From assembly GCA_030581615.1 (NCBI GenBank), contig JAKTTT010000026.1, positions 124,001 to 188,000 of the forward strand: DNA of 64,000 nt. Reading direction: 5' to 3'. Position 1 is the stretch's first letter; each line of letters opens with the position of its first letter. The translations under genes and the position numbers were made by a program. This document shows, one piece after another, positions 1 to 10,609 of this stretch. The notes under the pieces were generated by a model. It worked only from the letters and a program-made list of their open reading frames with translations. It searched no databases and was not told the origin of the DNA. This DNA is from Alloascoidea africana. Taxonomy: Eukaryota > Ascomycota > Alloascoideomycetes > Alloascoideales > Alloascoideaceae.

Positions 1-585
1 TCGTTATCTGATAAAAACGGGGAATCTGTTTGACATGTCACAAGATATGTGTCTTTGAAATACCGATAAACATAAATTTAGCAATATCACTGGGGGTTTC
101 GTAATATTGGGTCCAACTTTGTAGTGACAGTATAGACCTATCTTCAATAATCCTTCTGTATATACTTCTTGAATGACAGAAACTAGCCAGGGAAAAAAAG
201 TCTATTTTACTCTGTCATATTCTCCTTAGATCCCAGTTGTGTCCAAGGTTAACTATATCGCGGTACAGCATGATAATCTTTGTCGTCACTAGGGAACCCT
301 CACTTCGGATCTTCATTGAACCAGCAGATTTTTTTCTACACTACCCAATTGTCAAATCTCGACCCTCATTATTCGCCCGAACAGACTATTCGGAAGGATA
401 ACAATACGCTGGGCTGGATTTTTTCTTTTATGACTATTAAATCCCGTTGTACAAATTGTAATTAAAGTTTAAAAGATAATAGTATCTAAAACAAGGCGAT
501 TTTAACAACTAGAACTCATTTTTGTATCCCAAAGCTTGCATTCCATTCCGTATTGCCGAATAACTATTCTTCTGATAAAGACTTT
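1..585. other. No gene recognised
   Basis: The left edge holds only short open frames without recognisable motifs. It is probably the 3' flank of the small gene that follows on the minus strand, plus intergenic DNA. Confidence 0.5.
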
Positions 586-900
586 CTATTTGCTCTCGGT
601 AGAACTGCTCTTGGATGTAAACTTCTTGAAAAATGCGGTGATCTTCTTAAAAATAGACACCTTCTCCTTCTTAGGAGCAGCGGCAGCTGGCTCGGCGGCC
701 TCAGTGGCAGCTGGAGCAGCCTCCTCAGCGGCTTCAACAGCGGGCTCAGCAGCAGCGGCAGCTGGGGCTGCGGCAACTTCTGGGGCAGGTTCAGCGACAA
801 CGGGAGTCTTTCAAAAAAAGATCCTAGTTAGAATCTACCTTAACATAGAGAGTTAACCAGTCATAACAAAACTTACTTCAGCAGCAGGAGCAGCAGACAT
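586..900 (-). CDS. Small Ala/Pro/Glu-rich protein with basic-aromatic C-terminus, one intron
   Basis: Two exons: 877..900 (8 codons) and 586..807, in phase, giving an 81-residue protein. The intron (808..876) starts GTAAGT, carries a TTCTAAC branch site and ends in AAAG. The start context is an A-rich AAAATG. The first 50 or so residues are almost only Ala, Glu, Pro and Val. The C-terminus is a short Lys/Phe/Ser segment (KKEKVSIFKK, then FFKKF). This acidic Ala-rich rod with a basic-aromatic patch recalls the effector region of MARCKS-like proteins, which bind acidic membranes. That is an analogy, not homology. There is no Gly at position 2, so no N-myristoylation is expected. I do not recognise a named family. 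The clean intron and frame make it a likely real gene. Confidence 0.65.
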
Positions 901-2558
901 TTTTGATAAAATTAGAATTAAGTGAGAAGATTAATCTGAAGGAGGAAGACAGAAAAGAGAGAAAAACAAAAGAGTAAAAGCCGGACTTGAACGAGTTTTA
1001 TATCTCGGGTGGTCCACATATCTTCAACACGGTTGATTTAGCCTCTGGAATGCATTCCATTATCCATCATTGCTTTTAGCTCTAACGGGAACGATGAATG
1101 GCATGTGCCTGAGACATCATGGACCAGAATTTGTGTGCAAACTTTCTAGTACACAGTGTGGCTTCTCTGTTTGTTGCATCTACCCGACCCCAACTGTCCA
1201 GTTTTACAATGGAAAATATACTAGCGCTAGGCTTTTTTTATTTTCACTCTTCCAAGTGCTAGAAATAAGATCATCAGCGTCGTGTATCGTGTGTGCTCTT
1301 TTCAATATCTACATGATCAATCCAATGTATTAAATGAGAGTTGGGAGACTGACCCAAACGTTAAACTTTGAACATCGGACTAAAATGTATAATAGGTGAG
1401 CACACCAGAAACAAAACGCCCATATATGTTTCCTCATTAAATCACGTAGAACCCTTATCAAGCCTGAATTGAACGATGACTTGATCCAGTCACAGAAGAT
1501 CGCCTATCTTGAATTTATTGGAGCTCTTAATATGTGACTTTCGTCATACAAACACTAAAATTGTTTCCCTGGGTTTTTCCGCTTCTCAGTCTCCATTTCC
1601 CTATCTCCTAGCGCTTAGCTCTTGTTGGACAAATCTAGTAAACACCAAGCCCGAACTTTTTCTGGATATCATACAGTAGTCAACTATGACTCAATTTTTT
1701 TTTATGGGTGGGCAGTTGAATCGCTGTACGAACGTGGAATCTTATCTAGTAAAGATCTGGTTTTGCGGGTTTAGGAAATTTATGCTTACATACATTTTCG
1801 CAGAACAGCAGCCGCATTCCAAATCCGAAATGAGCAGGAAAGCACAATTTGCAAGATAGTTGTGTCATGTGCAATTTCTTTTCTCTCTCTATTTTTCCTA
1901 CTAGACATCATCCGAACACTACTACTACAACTGTGCTTAAACGAAAGGCGCTTTTACATTCACTAGATCGGTGATTGGGAGAAATAGTCTAAACCATACA
2001 CACGACCCTGTGCTCACAGTGTATATATACCATCCTTACCTGAACCAGTGTTCTTGCACCATCTTCATCTCCAACCACCAATTCAAGAGATGGCTGATTG
2101 TGAACCCATAGATCCAGATCACAGGGTCTGACGCTCTCATGTTCGCAAACGCTTTTTCGGTTTCCTCCACAAAGCCCCTACGCCTCTCACAAAACCATCC
2201 GGTACCGAAATTACTCACTGCTTGCGTAGATACAGACACGCTTCTCACTAGTTTGCCTCGCACTCCAGTTTAGAACCAACCCTTAGAAAATCACACAGAT
2301 CTGATTCGTATCACGCTCACGCTCCACAACAAGAAGTTAAATTTTCCTCTTTATCTGGCCAATTTTTATTGTTCCTCTCCAGCAAAGCTTTCTCTCTGTG
2401 AGTGTCAAGTCTACCCCAAGCGCAAAGAATCGAACCAGTGAGAGAACTTTGCGCGATTAACCAGCACGAAACCTCAGCTTGAGACCTGTAACCCCCTTGA
2501 AGCCGTGTTATCAGAAACAACTACATAAATCCTGGGTTCTGACATATTTTGGCAAGCC
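901..2558. other. Long divergent intergenic region
   Basis: This lies between the divergently transcribed small gene (minus) and CAF40 (plus). No convincing coding frame, tRNA or repeat was seen. A TATATATA run near 2020-2030 lies about 530 bp upstream of the CAF40 start, so CAF40 may have a long leader. Confidence 0.45.
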
Positions 2559-3785
2559 ATGTATTCCCAGGGCTATATCAATCAATCCCAGGCCCAGGCT
2601 CAATTATCTCAGGTGCAACAACAGCAGCAGCAACAACAACAACAACACCGTCAAGTTCAACATCAAAACCGGCCTCAGGGATTTGGCAATCAATTTTCGC
2701 AATCCTATCTAGGAAATTCAAACAACACACCTCTATCACTGCTTGCTCTTCAGCAACAGCAATCCCAGCAGAATCAACAACAGGGTCAGATACCTCCAAC
2801 ATCACAGCAGCAGCTATTGTCCAATAAGAACATTAAACAGGGCCTAAATCAGAACCAAGGCCAAAACCAGACTCAATCTCAGTCACAAAAGCAGCAGTCT
2901 CAGCAATCACAACAATTACAGCAGACACAAACACAGCAGCAACAACAACCCCAAGTTATAAAATCTTTAGAAGATGATAAAGTGTACCAATGGATTGTTG
3001 AATTGGTTTATGGACCAAATCGTGAACAAGCTTTACTAGAGCTTGGCAAGAAACGAGAGCAGTATGAGGATCTCGCTTTAATCCTATGGCACTCGTTTGG
3101 TGTAATGACCGCGTTGCTGGAAGAAATCATTTATGTTTATCCGCTCCTAAGTCCCCCCAACCTCTCTGCTTCCGCTTCCAATCGCGTTTGCAACGCTCTA
3201 GCCCTGTTACAATGTGTGGCCTCTCATAACGATACAAGAAATTTGTTTTTGGAGGCACATATTCCTCTGTATCTATATCCTTTCTTAAGCACTTCTTCGA
3301 AACAAAGACCATTTGAGTACCTCCGATTGACGTCCTTGGGCGTAATTGGCGCGCTCGTCAAGAATGACTCCCCAGCCGTGATAAACTTTCTGCTCACGAC
3401 AGAAATAATACCCTTATGTTTGAAAATCATGGAATCAAGTTCTGAACTGTCCAAGACAGTAGCAATATTCATAGTCCAAAAGATCCTTATGGATGATGCC
3501 GGCCTGAGTTACGTCTGTCAGACATATGAGCGCTTTTCAGCAGTCGCCAATGTGCTTGCGAATATGGTCAAGCAGTTGGCCGACCAGCAAACCGTAAGAC
3601 TGCTCAAACACGTTGTGAGGTGCTATCTCCGATTATCTGATAACTCCGATGCGCGCAAGGCCTTGAAGCAATATCTACCAGAACCTCTTCGTGATGCTAC
3701 TTTTAGCATGGTTTTGAGAGAAGATCATTCAACTAAAAGATGCCTTACCCAACTCTTGTTGAACATATCGGATAATTACGAGTAA
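2559..3785 (+). CDS. CAF40: CCR4-NOT complex subunit CAF40 (CNOT9/Rcd1 family)
   Basis: 408 residues, starting at the ATG at 2559. Residues 1 to about 140 are strongly glutamine-rich (CAG/CAA runs), as in other yeast Caf40 proteins. Residues from about 145 on are the conserved armadillo-repeat Rcd1/CNOT9 domain, with blocks such as [45 protein letters not shown] and [10 protein letters not shown]. Caf40 is a structural subunit of the CCR4-NOT deadenylase, bound to Not1, and docks RNA-binding regulators during mRNA decay and translational repression. The conserved domain is complete. The poly-Q tract is a low-complexity repeat whose length probably varies between strains. Confidence 0.97.
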   Translation: MYSQGYINQSQAQAQLSQVQQQQQQQQQQHRQVQHQNRPQGFGNQFSQSYLGNSNNTPLSLLALQQQQSQQNQQQGQIPPTSQQQLLSNKNIKQGLNQNQGQNQTQSQSQKQQSQQSQQLQQTQTQQQQQPQVIKSLEDDKVYQWIVELVYGPNREQALLELGKKREQYEDLALILWHSFGVMTALLEEIIYVYPLLSPPNLSASASNRVCNALALLQCVASHNDTRNLFLEAHIPLYLYPFLSTSSKQRPFEYLRLTSLGVIGALVKNDSPAVINFLLTTEIIPLCLKIMESSSELSKTVAIFIVQKILMDDAGLSYVCQTYERFSAVANVLANMVKQLADQQTVRLLKHVVRCYLRLSDNSDARKALKQYLPEPLRDATFSMVLREDHSTKRCLTQLLLNISDNYE

Positions 3786-4582
3786 GTTCATAATCAACAT
3801 TATTATTGACATTTGTTCTATATACACATTACGCAACCAATTGTTCGAATATACTATATTGTCAAAGAAAGAAAGAACTGGATCTAGCGTGCCATTTTGT
3901 GCGTGATAACGGGACAGAAGAAGAAAGCATAGACAAAAAAGAATAAGCATGCTATAGTCAGTGTAAACGAAAAGCAACACAGGCGTTGAGAGTACAAGAT
4001 TGTTCTCATATTTGTTAAAATTTTATTTCTAATGATAGCTTATCTACATGATTTGTTTGTTAACATATGTGTTCATTTTCATGTCTTTTTTTTCTGTATT
4101 TACTTTCGCGTTTTTTTACTTCTTTTTGATCGCCAATGCTTAACTACGCGAAGACATGTTCATTGTTTGTTTTTTTTCTTTCATATACACGTTATGGTCG
4201 CGCATTTGTTAGTATGACTCGCATTCTCCATATGTGCGCTGGTTAGCGAACGTTCACAGGTACTAACAAAAAAAATTGTTAAAAAGTGTTGAAACTTGAT
4301 TTCTTCCACCTCGCGGCCTAAAACTCCAAGGAACCAAGTGAATCTCCATGCCAGCCTCGTAACCAATATGCTCGCGGGATATCGGGTAAATTCAGGCACA
4401 AGAGCACTATTTAAGCGGACACCGGTTTACTGCTTCCCCAGCCATTCTCTTTTTCCCATTTAATTCCCTCCAAGCATCCGACAGATCGTTCACGACAATA
4501 GCAGAACAGACACTTACCCGGACACCGCTCGATATCATCGTGGGCAAACTGGAAAAAAAAACTCTAATTGGAACCAGTTGCA
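3786..4582. other. Intergenic region, CAF40 terminator and BDF1 promoter
   Basis: AT-rich with several T runs just after CAF40. A CTATTTAAG element near 4407 lies about 175 bp upstream of the BDF1 start and could act as a TATA-like box. No gene was seen. Confidence 0.45.
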
Positions 4583-6652
4583 ATGGCCTATTCTTCTAAG
4601 CTATCCACGCCTTTAGATTCGAAAAATGAAGGATTTCAAGCATCTGGTTTGGTGGATACTTTTAGGAAGCCTTCTTCGGATTCACAGCGCGTAACTACGC
4701 CGTCCAAGAGCCGTTTAGATGGGAAAGAGAACCATACTCCTTTATCTTCTTCACTGTTTAGAACCAAAGATCAACTAGCGGGATCAAGACCAAGCAGTCC
4801 GATTTTCAAAGAACAAGCCAAGGTAAAGTACGAGGAAAACAGTAGGTTTCAGTTGGAGAAACAAAATAGACACAAGGCTGACTCTGGAGCCAGATCTAAG
4901 CTCTTTTCTCAGACCAACGGCAATGGAAATGGCACAACAGTACATTCGCATAATTTTACTGGGAAACCAAAATCTAAGCCAGCGGCTAGAAAATCGAGTC
5001 CTGATGGATACGGATCATCTTCTAAAGCGACGTTACCAGTTCATCAACAAAAGTATATCCTTCAAACTGTTCGAGCTATTAAGAAAATGAAAGATGCTAG
5101 TCAGTTCCTCCATCCAGTTGATACAGTTGTTTGGAACATTCCCCATTATCACACAATCATTAAGCATCCAATGGACCTTTCGACAATAGAGAGAAAATTG
5201 CAAATGAATCAGTATCATTCGTCAGAAGAAGTAATCGACGATGTTGATTTGATAGTAAACAACAGCATCACTTTCAACGGAGCTGCTTCTGTCATTTCGC
5301 ACATGGCCAGAAGTTTGCAAACTTCTTTTCGAAGACGCATGACACATTTACCTGCTAGAGGTGTTCCAGAAACTATCATCGAGAAGCCTATACCACCCCC
5401 AATGGCTTCGAAAAAACGAAAGCTGGGCACTGGCGTTCGCCCAGACCAGGTTCGCCCAAAGTCACAGACCTTTACACATCAGAAAAATGGGTTCACCAAT
5501 ATAAAACGACCATCTGAAGACAACGTTTCGAAACCCCAAAAGCCCCAAACTGTGGAATCGCTGCCTAGAGGAAGAACGAATGAACTTGAGTTAAAATTCT
5601 GCGGCGAGATACTAAAGGATATGACAAGTAGAAGGCACGAATCATACTCATTTCCTTTCCTGCAGCCTGTAGATCCAGTTGCTCTAAATTGTCCGACATA
5701 CTTTAGCGTTGTAAAAGAGCCGATGGATCTATCAACAATTCACAAGAAGCTACGTTCAAATCAGTATAAGACCGCAAATGACTTTGAGTTCGATATACGG
5801 CTCATGTTTCGAAACTGCTACATGTTTAACCCACAGGGTACGCCAGTAAATGCTATGGGGCATCGTCTTGAAGCAGTTTTCAATAAGATTTGGTCTGATA
5901 AACCAACATCCGCTCCTACTCCCCCACCTGTGCCCGAGTCCGAGTCAGACGAATCAGAAGCCGAGCAAGTAGTGGATAATGAAGAGCAGGATGATTCAAA
6001 TGGGGATCTGGACGATCTTGTAATAACGAATCCAGCGATTGAGTTTCTTGAAAAGCAACTGGAAAGAATGAGGAAAGATTTGGAAAAGATGAAAAGAGAG
6101 CAGTTAGAAAAGGTTTTGAAATCTCGGAAAATGAAAAAGAGAAAGCCCAAGCAGAATCGGGAGTCCGATAAGGAATACCGATCGGAGCCTCCTCCACAGA
6201 AACGCGCACTTGACAATAGACATCCCGAAATCACATATGAAATGAAAAAGGAGCTTTCTGAAAAAATCAGTGCTCTCCCAGAGGATGAATTATTACATGT
6301 CATTGATATTATTCAGCAAAGCATGCCTGAGCTGAGGAACAATCGAGATGAAGAAATCGAGTTAGATATTGATGCAATGGATCAAAACACTGTATTGAAG
6401 CTTTATTACTATGTTTCTAAAAGTAAGAAACCAAAGCCAAGCCGTCCTCCCCAGTCTTCCCAGAATTTGAAGAGACGGAAGAAAAACAAGCCAATGTCCG
6501 AGCATGAACAAAATAGCAAAATTGAGCAGTTACAAAAACAGATACATGCTTTTGACCAGATCAATAATAATGGATTTACACCATCTCTTGCTGAGAGTGA
6601 GTCATCGAATGACGAAGCTTCTAGTGACGAGTCAAGCTCTGAAGAAGAATGA
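4583..6652 (+). CDS. BDF1: BET-family double bromodomain protein (Bdf1-like)
   Basis: 689 residues from the first ATG at 4583. Two bromodomains lie at about residues 152-255 and 332-440. Each has the HPMDLSTI / EPMDLSTI signature, and the acetyl-lysine-binding Asn is kept (FNG in the first, FNPQG in the second). Acidic and Lys-rich coiled segments follow, then an NET domain at about 549-616 (MKKELSEKI, LPEDELLHVIDII). The tail is Ser/Glu-rich. This order is that of yeast Bdf1/Bdf2 and animal BRD2/3/4. Bdf1 binds acetylated histone H4, associates with TFIID and supports transcription. It is intronless. Only one BET gene is in this window, so I cannot tell whether a second copy exists elsewhere. 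Confidence 0.95.
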   Translation: MAYSSKLSTPLDSKNEGFQASGLVDTFRKPSSDSQRVTTPSKSRLDGKENHTPLSSSLFRTKDQLAGSRPSSPIFKEQAKVKYEENSRFQLEKQNRHKADSGARSKLFSQTNGNGNGTTVHSHNFTGKPKSKPAARKSSPDGYGSSSKATLPVHQQKYILQTVRAIKKMKDASQFLHPVDTVVWNIPHYHTIIKHPMDLSTIERKLQMNQYHSSEEVIDDVDLIVNNSITFNGAASVISHMARSLQTSFRRRMTHLPARGVPETIIEKPIPPPMASKKRKLGTGVRPDQVRPKSQTFTHQKNGFTNIKRPSEDNVSKPQKPQTVESLPRGRTNELELKFCGEILKDMTSRRHESYSFPFLQPVDPVALNCPTYFSVVKEPMDLSTIHKKLRSNQYKTANDFEFDIRLMFRNCYMFNPQGTPVNAMGHRLEAVFNKIWSDKPTSAPTPPPVPESESDESEAEQVVDNEEQDDSNGDLDDLVITNPAIEFLEKQLERMRKDLEKMKREQLEKVLKSRKMKKRKPKQNRESDKEYRSEPPPQKRALDNRHPEITYEMKKELSEKISALPEDELLHVIDIIQQSMPELRNNRDEEIELDIDAMDQNTVLKLYYYVSKSKKPKPSRPPQSSQNLKRRKKNKPMSEHEQNSKIEQLQKQIHAFDQINNNGFTPSLAESESSNDEASSDESSSEEE

Positions 6653-6956
6653 ACATATAAGCTGTTGACACTCCGATTTGTTTCCTAATGTATCTATGTA
6701 GATGAGAAGTTCATTTTTTTTTTTTATCGCTTAAACCCGCTAGTCTTAGAGTATAAACCACCAGCATTGAGATCAGATTTCAAGGTTTCAACCTTCGTAG
6801 TGGAGTATGGTATCGGAACCGATTATTAATGCTCATGTGGTTTTCTGCTATGCCAGGCGCCATATTTGATGTGAAAATTCTGTAGATGGCAAATGGCAGA
6901 CTCTCACACTTGTTTTCTCTTTTTCTCAAATATATTGTGGGCGGATTCCCACAGGA
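6653..6956. other. Intergenic, BDF1 3' flank
   Basis: A run of T residues follows shortly after the BDF1 stop and is probably part of its 3' end signal. Nothing else was recognised. Confidence 0.4.
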
Positions 6957-7241
6957 TCAAAGCTGCACAGTGAGGGACTTTGGCACTTGCACCGAAGGCT
7001 CGTCTCGAATGAACAACACTCTCGATCGGTATTCATATTGGAATCTCACGTAATCGCCATAATCGATGGGAATAAGCCGAACCAGGGCCCCAACAAAAGA
7101 CGATTTCAATTTCTCGTAATCAAGAAGACCCATTAGTTCCACAAACCTGGCTCGTTTGCGTCGTTTATCTCGTTCCTGGAGGTGCTGATTGGGCAGCCTG
7201 CGAAAATCCGTGGGCCTCTGTGAGTTGGCGATTTTTGTCAA
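6957..7241 (-). CDS. Possible small gene or 3' exon, unidentified
   Basis: An open frame of about 94 codons without an ATG at its upstream end. The frame is open back to a TAG just above 7241. It encodes a basic N-terminal stretch (ERDKRRKRARF) and then a mixed hydrophobic segment ending PKSLTVQL. The protein-like composition suggests a real exon whose start lies upstream, across an intron. One possible splice joins an ATG near 7275 to an acceptor ending CTCACAG near 7215, but that intron would be only about 38 nt and lacks a good branch site. I do not recognise the family. It lies head-to-head with the ferroportin gene, and any upstream exon would overlap that promoter. Confidence 0.3.
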   Translation of the reverse strand: MTKIANSQRPTDFRRLPNQHLQERDKRRKRARFVELMGLLDYEKLKSSFVGALVRLIPIDYGDYVRFQYEYRSRVLFIRDEPSVQVPKSLTVQL

Positions 7242-7334
7242 AGAAAGCTAATTACAGTCCACGCGAGAATCGACATGGGGACGCCCAGAAGGCAATTTTA
7301 GTTTGTACTGTGAGCAGCCAGTGGGAGATAAATA

Positions 7335-7403
7335 ATGTCTGGCGTAGGCGTTCTTTTTGTCTTCTCCCATTCTCACCTCTTCTCAGATATCGCAAAGGTA
7401 TAA
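7335..7403 (+). promoter_or_regulatory. Upstream ORF (22 codons) or short intron in the ferroportin leader
   Basis: An ATG at 7335 opens a 22-codon frame ending in TAA at 7401-7403, only seven bases before the ferroportin ATG at 7411. Such a uORF would lower translation or make it conditional. Alternatively, a 43-nt segment from GTAGGC (7344) to TTCTCAG (7386) could be an intron. Removing it would put the ATG at 7335 in frame with ferroportin. The lack of a CTAAC branch site argues against this. Confidence 0.4.
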
Positions 7404-7410
7404 TTCAGCC

Positions 7411-8913
7411 ATGTCCTCAACCGCATCTGGAGAGACAGGGTCTACTGGTACCAACAGCCCCAGCACCGAACACACACCTCTTTTACCAACATCGCCAACC
7501 GGAACTGAAGTCCCCCGTAAAAAAGTCAAAAAGCAATTGTACCTGAGCCATGCGCTCTATGTGTGGAACGCCAGAGTATTCGAGTTTGGTACTGTCCTCT
7601 TCATTGTGGACTTATTCCCAAACACTCTGTGGCCGTCTTCGCTGTTTTCTTTGTGCTGCTGTCTGACCGGTATATTCTTCTCTTCATTGGTTGCGGACTA
7701 CGTCGACAAGGGAGAACGGCTTCATACGGTTAGGCAATCCATCTTCATCCAAAGGACCTCAGTTCTACTCCCCACAGTTGCTCTGCTAACCACACATGTG
7801 TTCTCCCACATGAATCCGGGCGGTGAAGATGATGATGGCAATGGCAATTCTGGCTTTTCGGTTCCTCACGAGGTCATTTCTAAACATGCCAAGATTGTCA
7901 CTCTTGCCATAGTCATAGCAGGTGGGTGTGTCGAGAAGCTTTGCCAACAGGTGAACAAGATCGCCATTGCCCGTGATTGGATCGTCACCATTGGGAAGGG
8001 AGACGACTCGTTTCTAATGGATCTGAATGCCAGATTGAGAGGAATAGACCTATTCTGCAAACTACTGGGACCTGCTTTTATTTCTCTTCTTGTGGGAGTC
8101 TCTATTCGAGTCGCTTTGGGATTTATCATTGTTACCAATATGGTATCCAATTACATTGAGTATTATGCAATAAAGAAGGTTTATGACCTCGTGCCCGGTT
8201 TACAGATACCCAAAACCATCCATAGAGGCTCTGACGATGAGGAATCTGGTAGGAATGATGATGAGACCTCAGTTACGACTGCATCGGGTAAAAAGCACCA
8301 CTTTGTGAGTGAAAGCTGGAGAGTATTTATGACCAATCCAATGTGTCTCCCTATAATTGCATACGCAATGCTCTATCTCACAGTTTTGTCTTTCGGTCCC
8401 CAGACCGTGGCATTCTTGCTTTCGTTTGATGACATTTCGCCAGTGCTTGTTGGTGGTCTTCGAGGAGTATCGGCGGTTTTTGAGCTTTCTGCTACTGTCA
8501 CTACACCATTCCTGGTGAGATCCATTGGTCTGATCAATACAGCCATGGTGTCTGTGGCCAGCGAGTTTTCATTTCTTTGTCCAATTCTTATTGGGTTTGT
8601 GCTCAACCTTCCCTATCGTCACTGGCTTCTGTGCTTTTTCATTCCCTTTAGTAGAGTTGGGCTCTGGGGGTATGATCTTTCGGTCCAGAACATGGTCCAG
8701 CTCTACATAACTGATGATTCAACCAGGACCCATTTTACTGGAGTTGAAGAAAGTCTTTTGGGCATATTCGAGCTCGCGGGATATGTCCTGACACTGGTAT
8801 TGCACAAACCAAGTCTCTTTATATGGCCCGTGCTCGTCAGTATTCTCAGCGTCGGTGGAGCCACTCTGATCTTTGGAATATTTGTGATTCGCAATCCTTT
8901 GGCACATTCGTAG
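7411..8913 (+). CDS. Ferroportin-like iron exporter (SLC40A1 family)
   Basis: 500 residues from the ATG at 7411. After a Ser/Thr/Pro-rich N-terminus of about 45 residues comes a multi-pass membrane protein with ferroportin hallmarks: YLSHALYVWNARVFEFG at the first helix, the VDKGERL loop, NKIAIARDWIVTI, and MDLNARLRGIDLFCKLLGP. A hydrophilic acidic loop (about residues 270-300, DDEESGRNDDE) separates the N- and C-terminal halves, as in the animal protein. Ferroportins are MFS-type divalent metal exporters. In fungi the membrane could be plasma or vacuolar, and I cannot tell which from sequence. Well-studied yeasts such as S. cerevisiae lack an obvious homologue, to my knowledge. The frame is intact, so the gene is probably functional. 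Confidence 0.88.
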   Translation: MSSTASGETGSTGTNSPSTEHTPLLPTSPTGTEVPRKKVKKQLYLSHALYVWNARVFEFGTVLFIVDLFPNTLWPSSLFSLCCCLTGIFFSSLVADYVDKGERLHTVRQSIFIQRTSVLLPTVALLTTHVFSHMNPGGEDDDGNGNSGFSVPHEVISKHAKIVTLAIVIAGGCVEKLCQQVNKIAIARDWIVTIGKGDDSFLMDLNARLRGIDLFCKLLGPAFISLLVGVSIRVALGFIIVTNMVSNYIEYYAIKKVYDLVPGLQIPKTIHRGSDDEESGRNDDETSVTTASGKKHHFVSESWRVFMTNPMCLPIIAYAMLYLTVLSFGPQTVAFLLSFDDISPVLVGGLRGVSAVFELSATVTTPFLVRSIGLINTAMVSVASEFSFLCPILIGFVLNLPYRHWLLCFFIPFSRVGLWGYDLSVQNMVQLYITDDSTRTHFTGVEESLLGIFELAGYVLTLVLHKPSLFIWPVLVSILSVGGATLIFGIFVIRNPLAHS

Positions 8914-9298
8914 TTGATGTAGTCTATCGGCTCATATCTTTTCATAGGTTGGTGATTCTACCAATTTTAATAGATAGTCGTGCGAGCTTGACAGCATAGC
9001 TCTGTAGATGAACCCTCTAACTCTTCAATTGTAGAACACTCTTTGCAATAGCCGGGCAGAAGAAGGAAAAGAGAACAGTTCTGTCGATGGAGTCACTTTG
9101 AAATGCACGAATCTCGCTTTCTTGGTCTGCATGGGGGAGAGAGATACCCGGAGAAGAGCTCACCCTCACAGACTTTTCACTTTTTCCACCCCCCAATATT
9201 TTCACTTTCCAGCCTCAGACTAACTTACTCAGTTGGCCATCTCTACCATCGGCTTCTTCGTACCATCCCCCCGTTGCATCTACTTCCAAGTTCTTCCT
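8914..9298. other. Intergenic, TIM44 promoter
   Basis: 385 bp between two plus-strand genes, with a pyrimidine-rich stretch near 9175-9215. No gene was seen. In-frame near-cognate codons upstream of TIM44 were not used because an ATG at 9299 gives a good presequence. Confidence 0.4.
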
Positions 9299-10609
9299 AT
9301 GCTTCGCTCTGCAGCTTTGAGAAATGTCAGCCGGCAAACAGTTGTGAGATCAACTATACTGTCCAGGCTTCCTGTTGCTTCTGCAGGGTTCCACTCAACA
9401 ACCTATTCTCGAAATGAAAGAGGGAACCAGAAATCACCCCTTCAAGTTTTCGTTGACATTTTCAAGGAGGAGATGAATAAATCCAAGGAATTCCAGGAGA
9501 ATGTGAAGGCTTTACAAGACGAGACTGGCAAAATGTCGGATAGTGAGGCATACAGAAAGGCAAAGGAAGCTTATGAAGCTGCTAAAAAGGGAACTTCAAT
9601 GACGTCTGATACGATTAAAAAGGCCGGAAAGGTTGTGGGAGACGTCGCTGTCACCGCCTGGGACTCTCCCGTCGGGAAAACCACGAGAAAGGCCGTAAAT
9701 GTCACAGCTGAAACTGTGGCGAAGGCTACAGAGCCTGTGAGAGAGACAAAGATTTACAAAGAGGTGAAAGAGGTTATCGATGACGGCGATAGTTCAAGAT
9801 ATGGTGGATTTGAGACTAAAGAGGTTCGACGTAAAAGACGGGAGATTCAAGAAAAAAAGAGACTGGAGGAGCTTCGAACCGGCGTAAGAATGGGCCCAGT
9901 GGACGAAAACCTGGAAGCTGGTCATAATATCGTCGTCCATGCCACAGCAAAGCCCTCAGAGCCTACGTTTTCAGAGAAATGGGAGAAATTCAAGGTGAAT
10001 ACTACGACTGGACGTGCAATTGCTGATATGAAGATCCGATATGAAGAGTCGGAGAATGGGTTGGTCTCCGGATTTCGGACAGTCACTGAAAAGGTTGCTG
10101 GGTTTTTCGCGGAGACTGAGCGTGCCAAAGTGACAAGACTGTTCAAGCAAATGGACCCAAGTTTCAACCTTGAAGACTTTCAAAAAGAAGTTCGAGAGTA
10201 CATTTTACCAGAAATTCTTGATGCCTACGTCAAGGGAGATTCGGATGTCTTGAAGCTCTGGCTTTCCGAAGCATCTTTCAACATTTGGTCCGCTTCCGCC
10301 AAACAGTACATTGAGCAAGGTCTTGTTTCAGCAGGCCGTGTTCTCGATATTCGAGGCGTGGACATTCTCAGTGCCAAAATCTTACCCCCCAATAATACTC
10401 CTGTTTTTGTGCTGACCTGTCGATCACAGGAGGTTCACATGTACAAAAATGTCAAAACACAAGAAATTGCGGCTGGCACTGAAGACCACATCCAGATGAC
10501 CACGTACTTGATGGTTATAACAAGGATTCCTGAGGAAATGAAAGATACTGAAACAAATGGTTGGAAATTACTAGAGCTTGTTAGAGGACAAACGAAATCA
10601 TGGACGTAA
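9299..10609 (+). CDS. TIM44: Mitochondrial import motor subunit Tim44
   Basis: 436 residues from the ATG at 9299, close to the usual yeast Tim44 length. Residues 1 to about 45 form a presequence rich in Arg, Ser and Ala with no acidic residues (MLRSAALRNVSRQ, then FHSTTYSR). The middle is a charged helical region that binds mtHsp70 in the family (SDSEAYRKAKEAYEAAKKG). The C-terminal Tim44/TIM44-like domain runs from about 270 to the end (EVREYILPEILDAYVKGD, ISEASFN-type block, VRGQ at the end). Tim44 tethers the Hsp70 motor to the TIM23 channel on the matrix side. No intron is apparent. Confidence 0.96.
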   Translation: MLRSAALRNVSRQTVVRSTILSRLPVASAGFHSTTYSRNERGNQKSPLQVFVDIFKEEMNKSKEFQENVKALQDETGKMSDSEAYRKAKEAYEAAKKGTSMTSDTIKKAGKVVGDVAVTAWDSPVGKTTRKAVNVTAETVAKATEPVRETKIYKEVKEVIDDGDSSRYGGFETKEVRRKRREIQEKKRLEELRTGVRMGPVDENLEAGHNIVVHATAKPSEPTFSEKWEKFKVNTTTGRAIADMKIRYEESENGLVSGFRTVTEKVAGFFAETERAKVTRLFKQMDPSFNLEDFQKEVREYILPEILDAYVKGDSDVLKLWLSEASFNIWSASAKQYIEQGLVSAGRVLDIRGVDILSAKILPPNNTPVFVLTCRSQEVHMYKNVKTQEIAAGTEDHIQMTTYLMVITRIPEEMKDTETNGWKLLELVRGQTKSWT

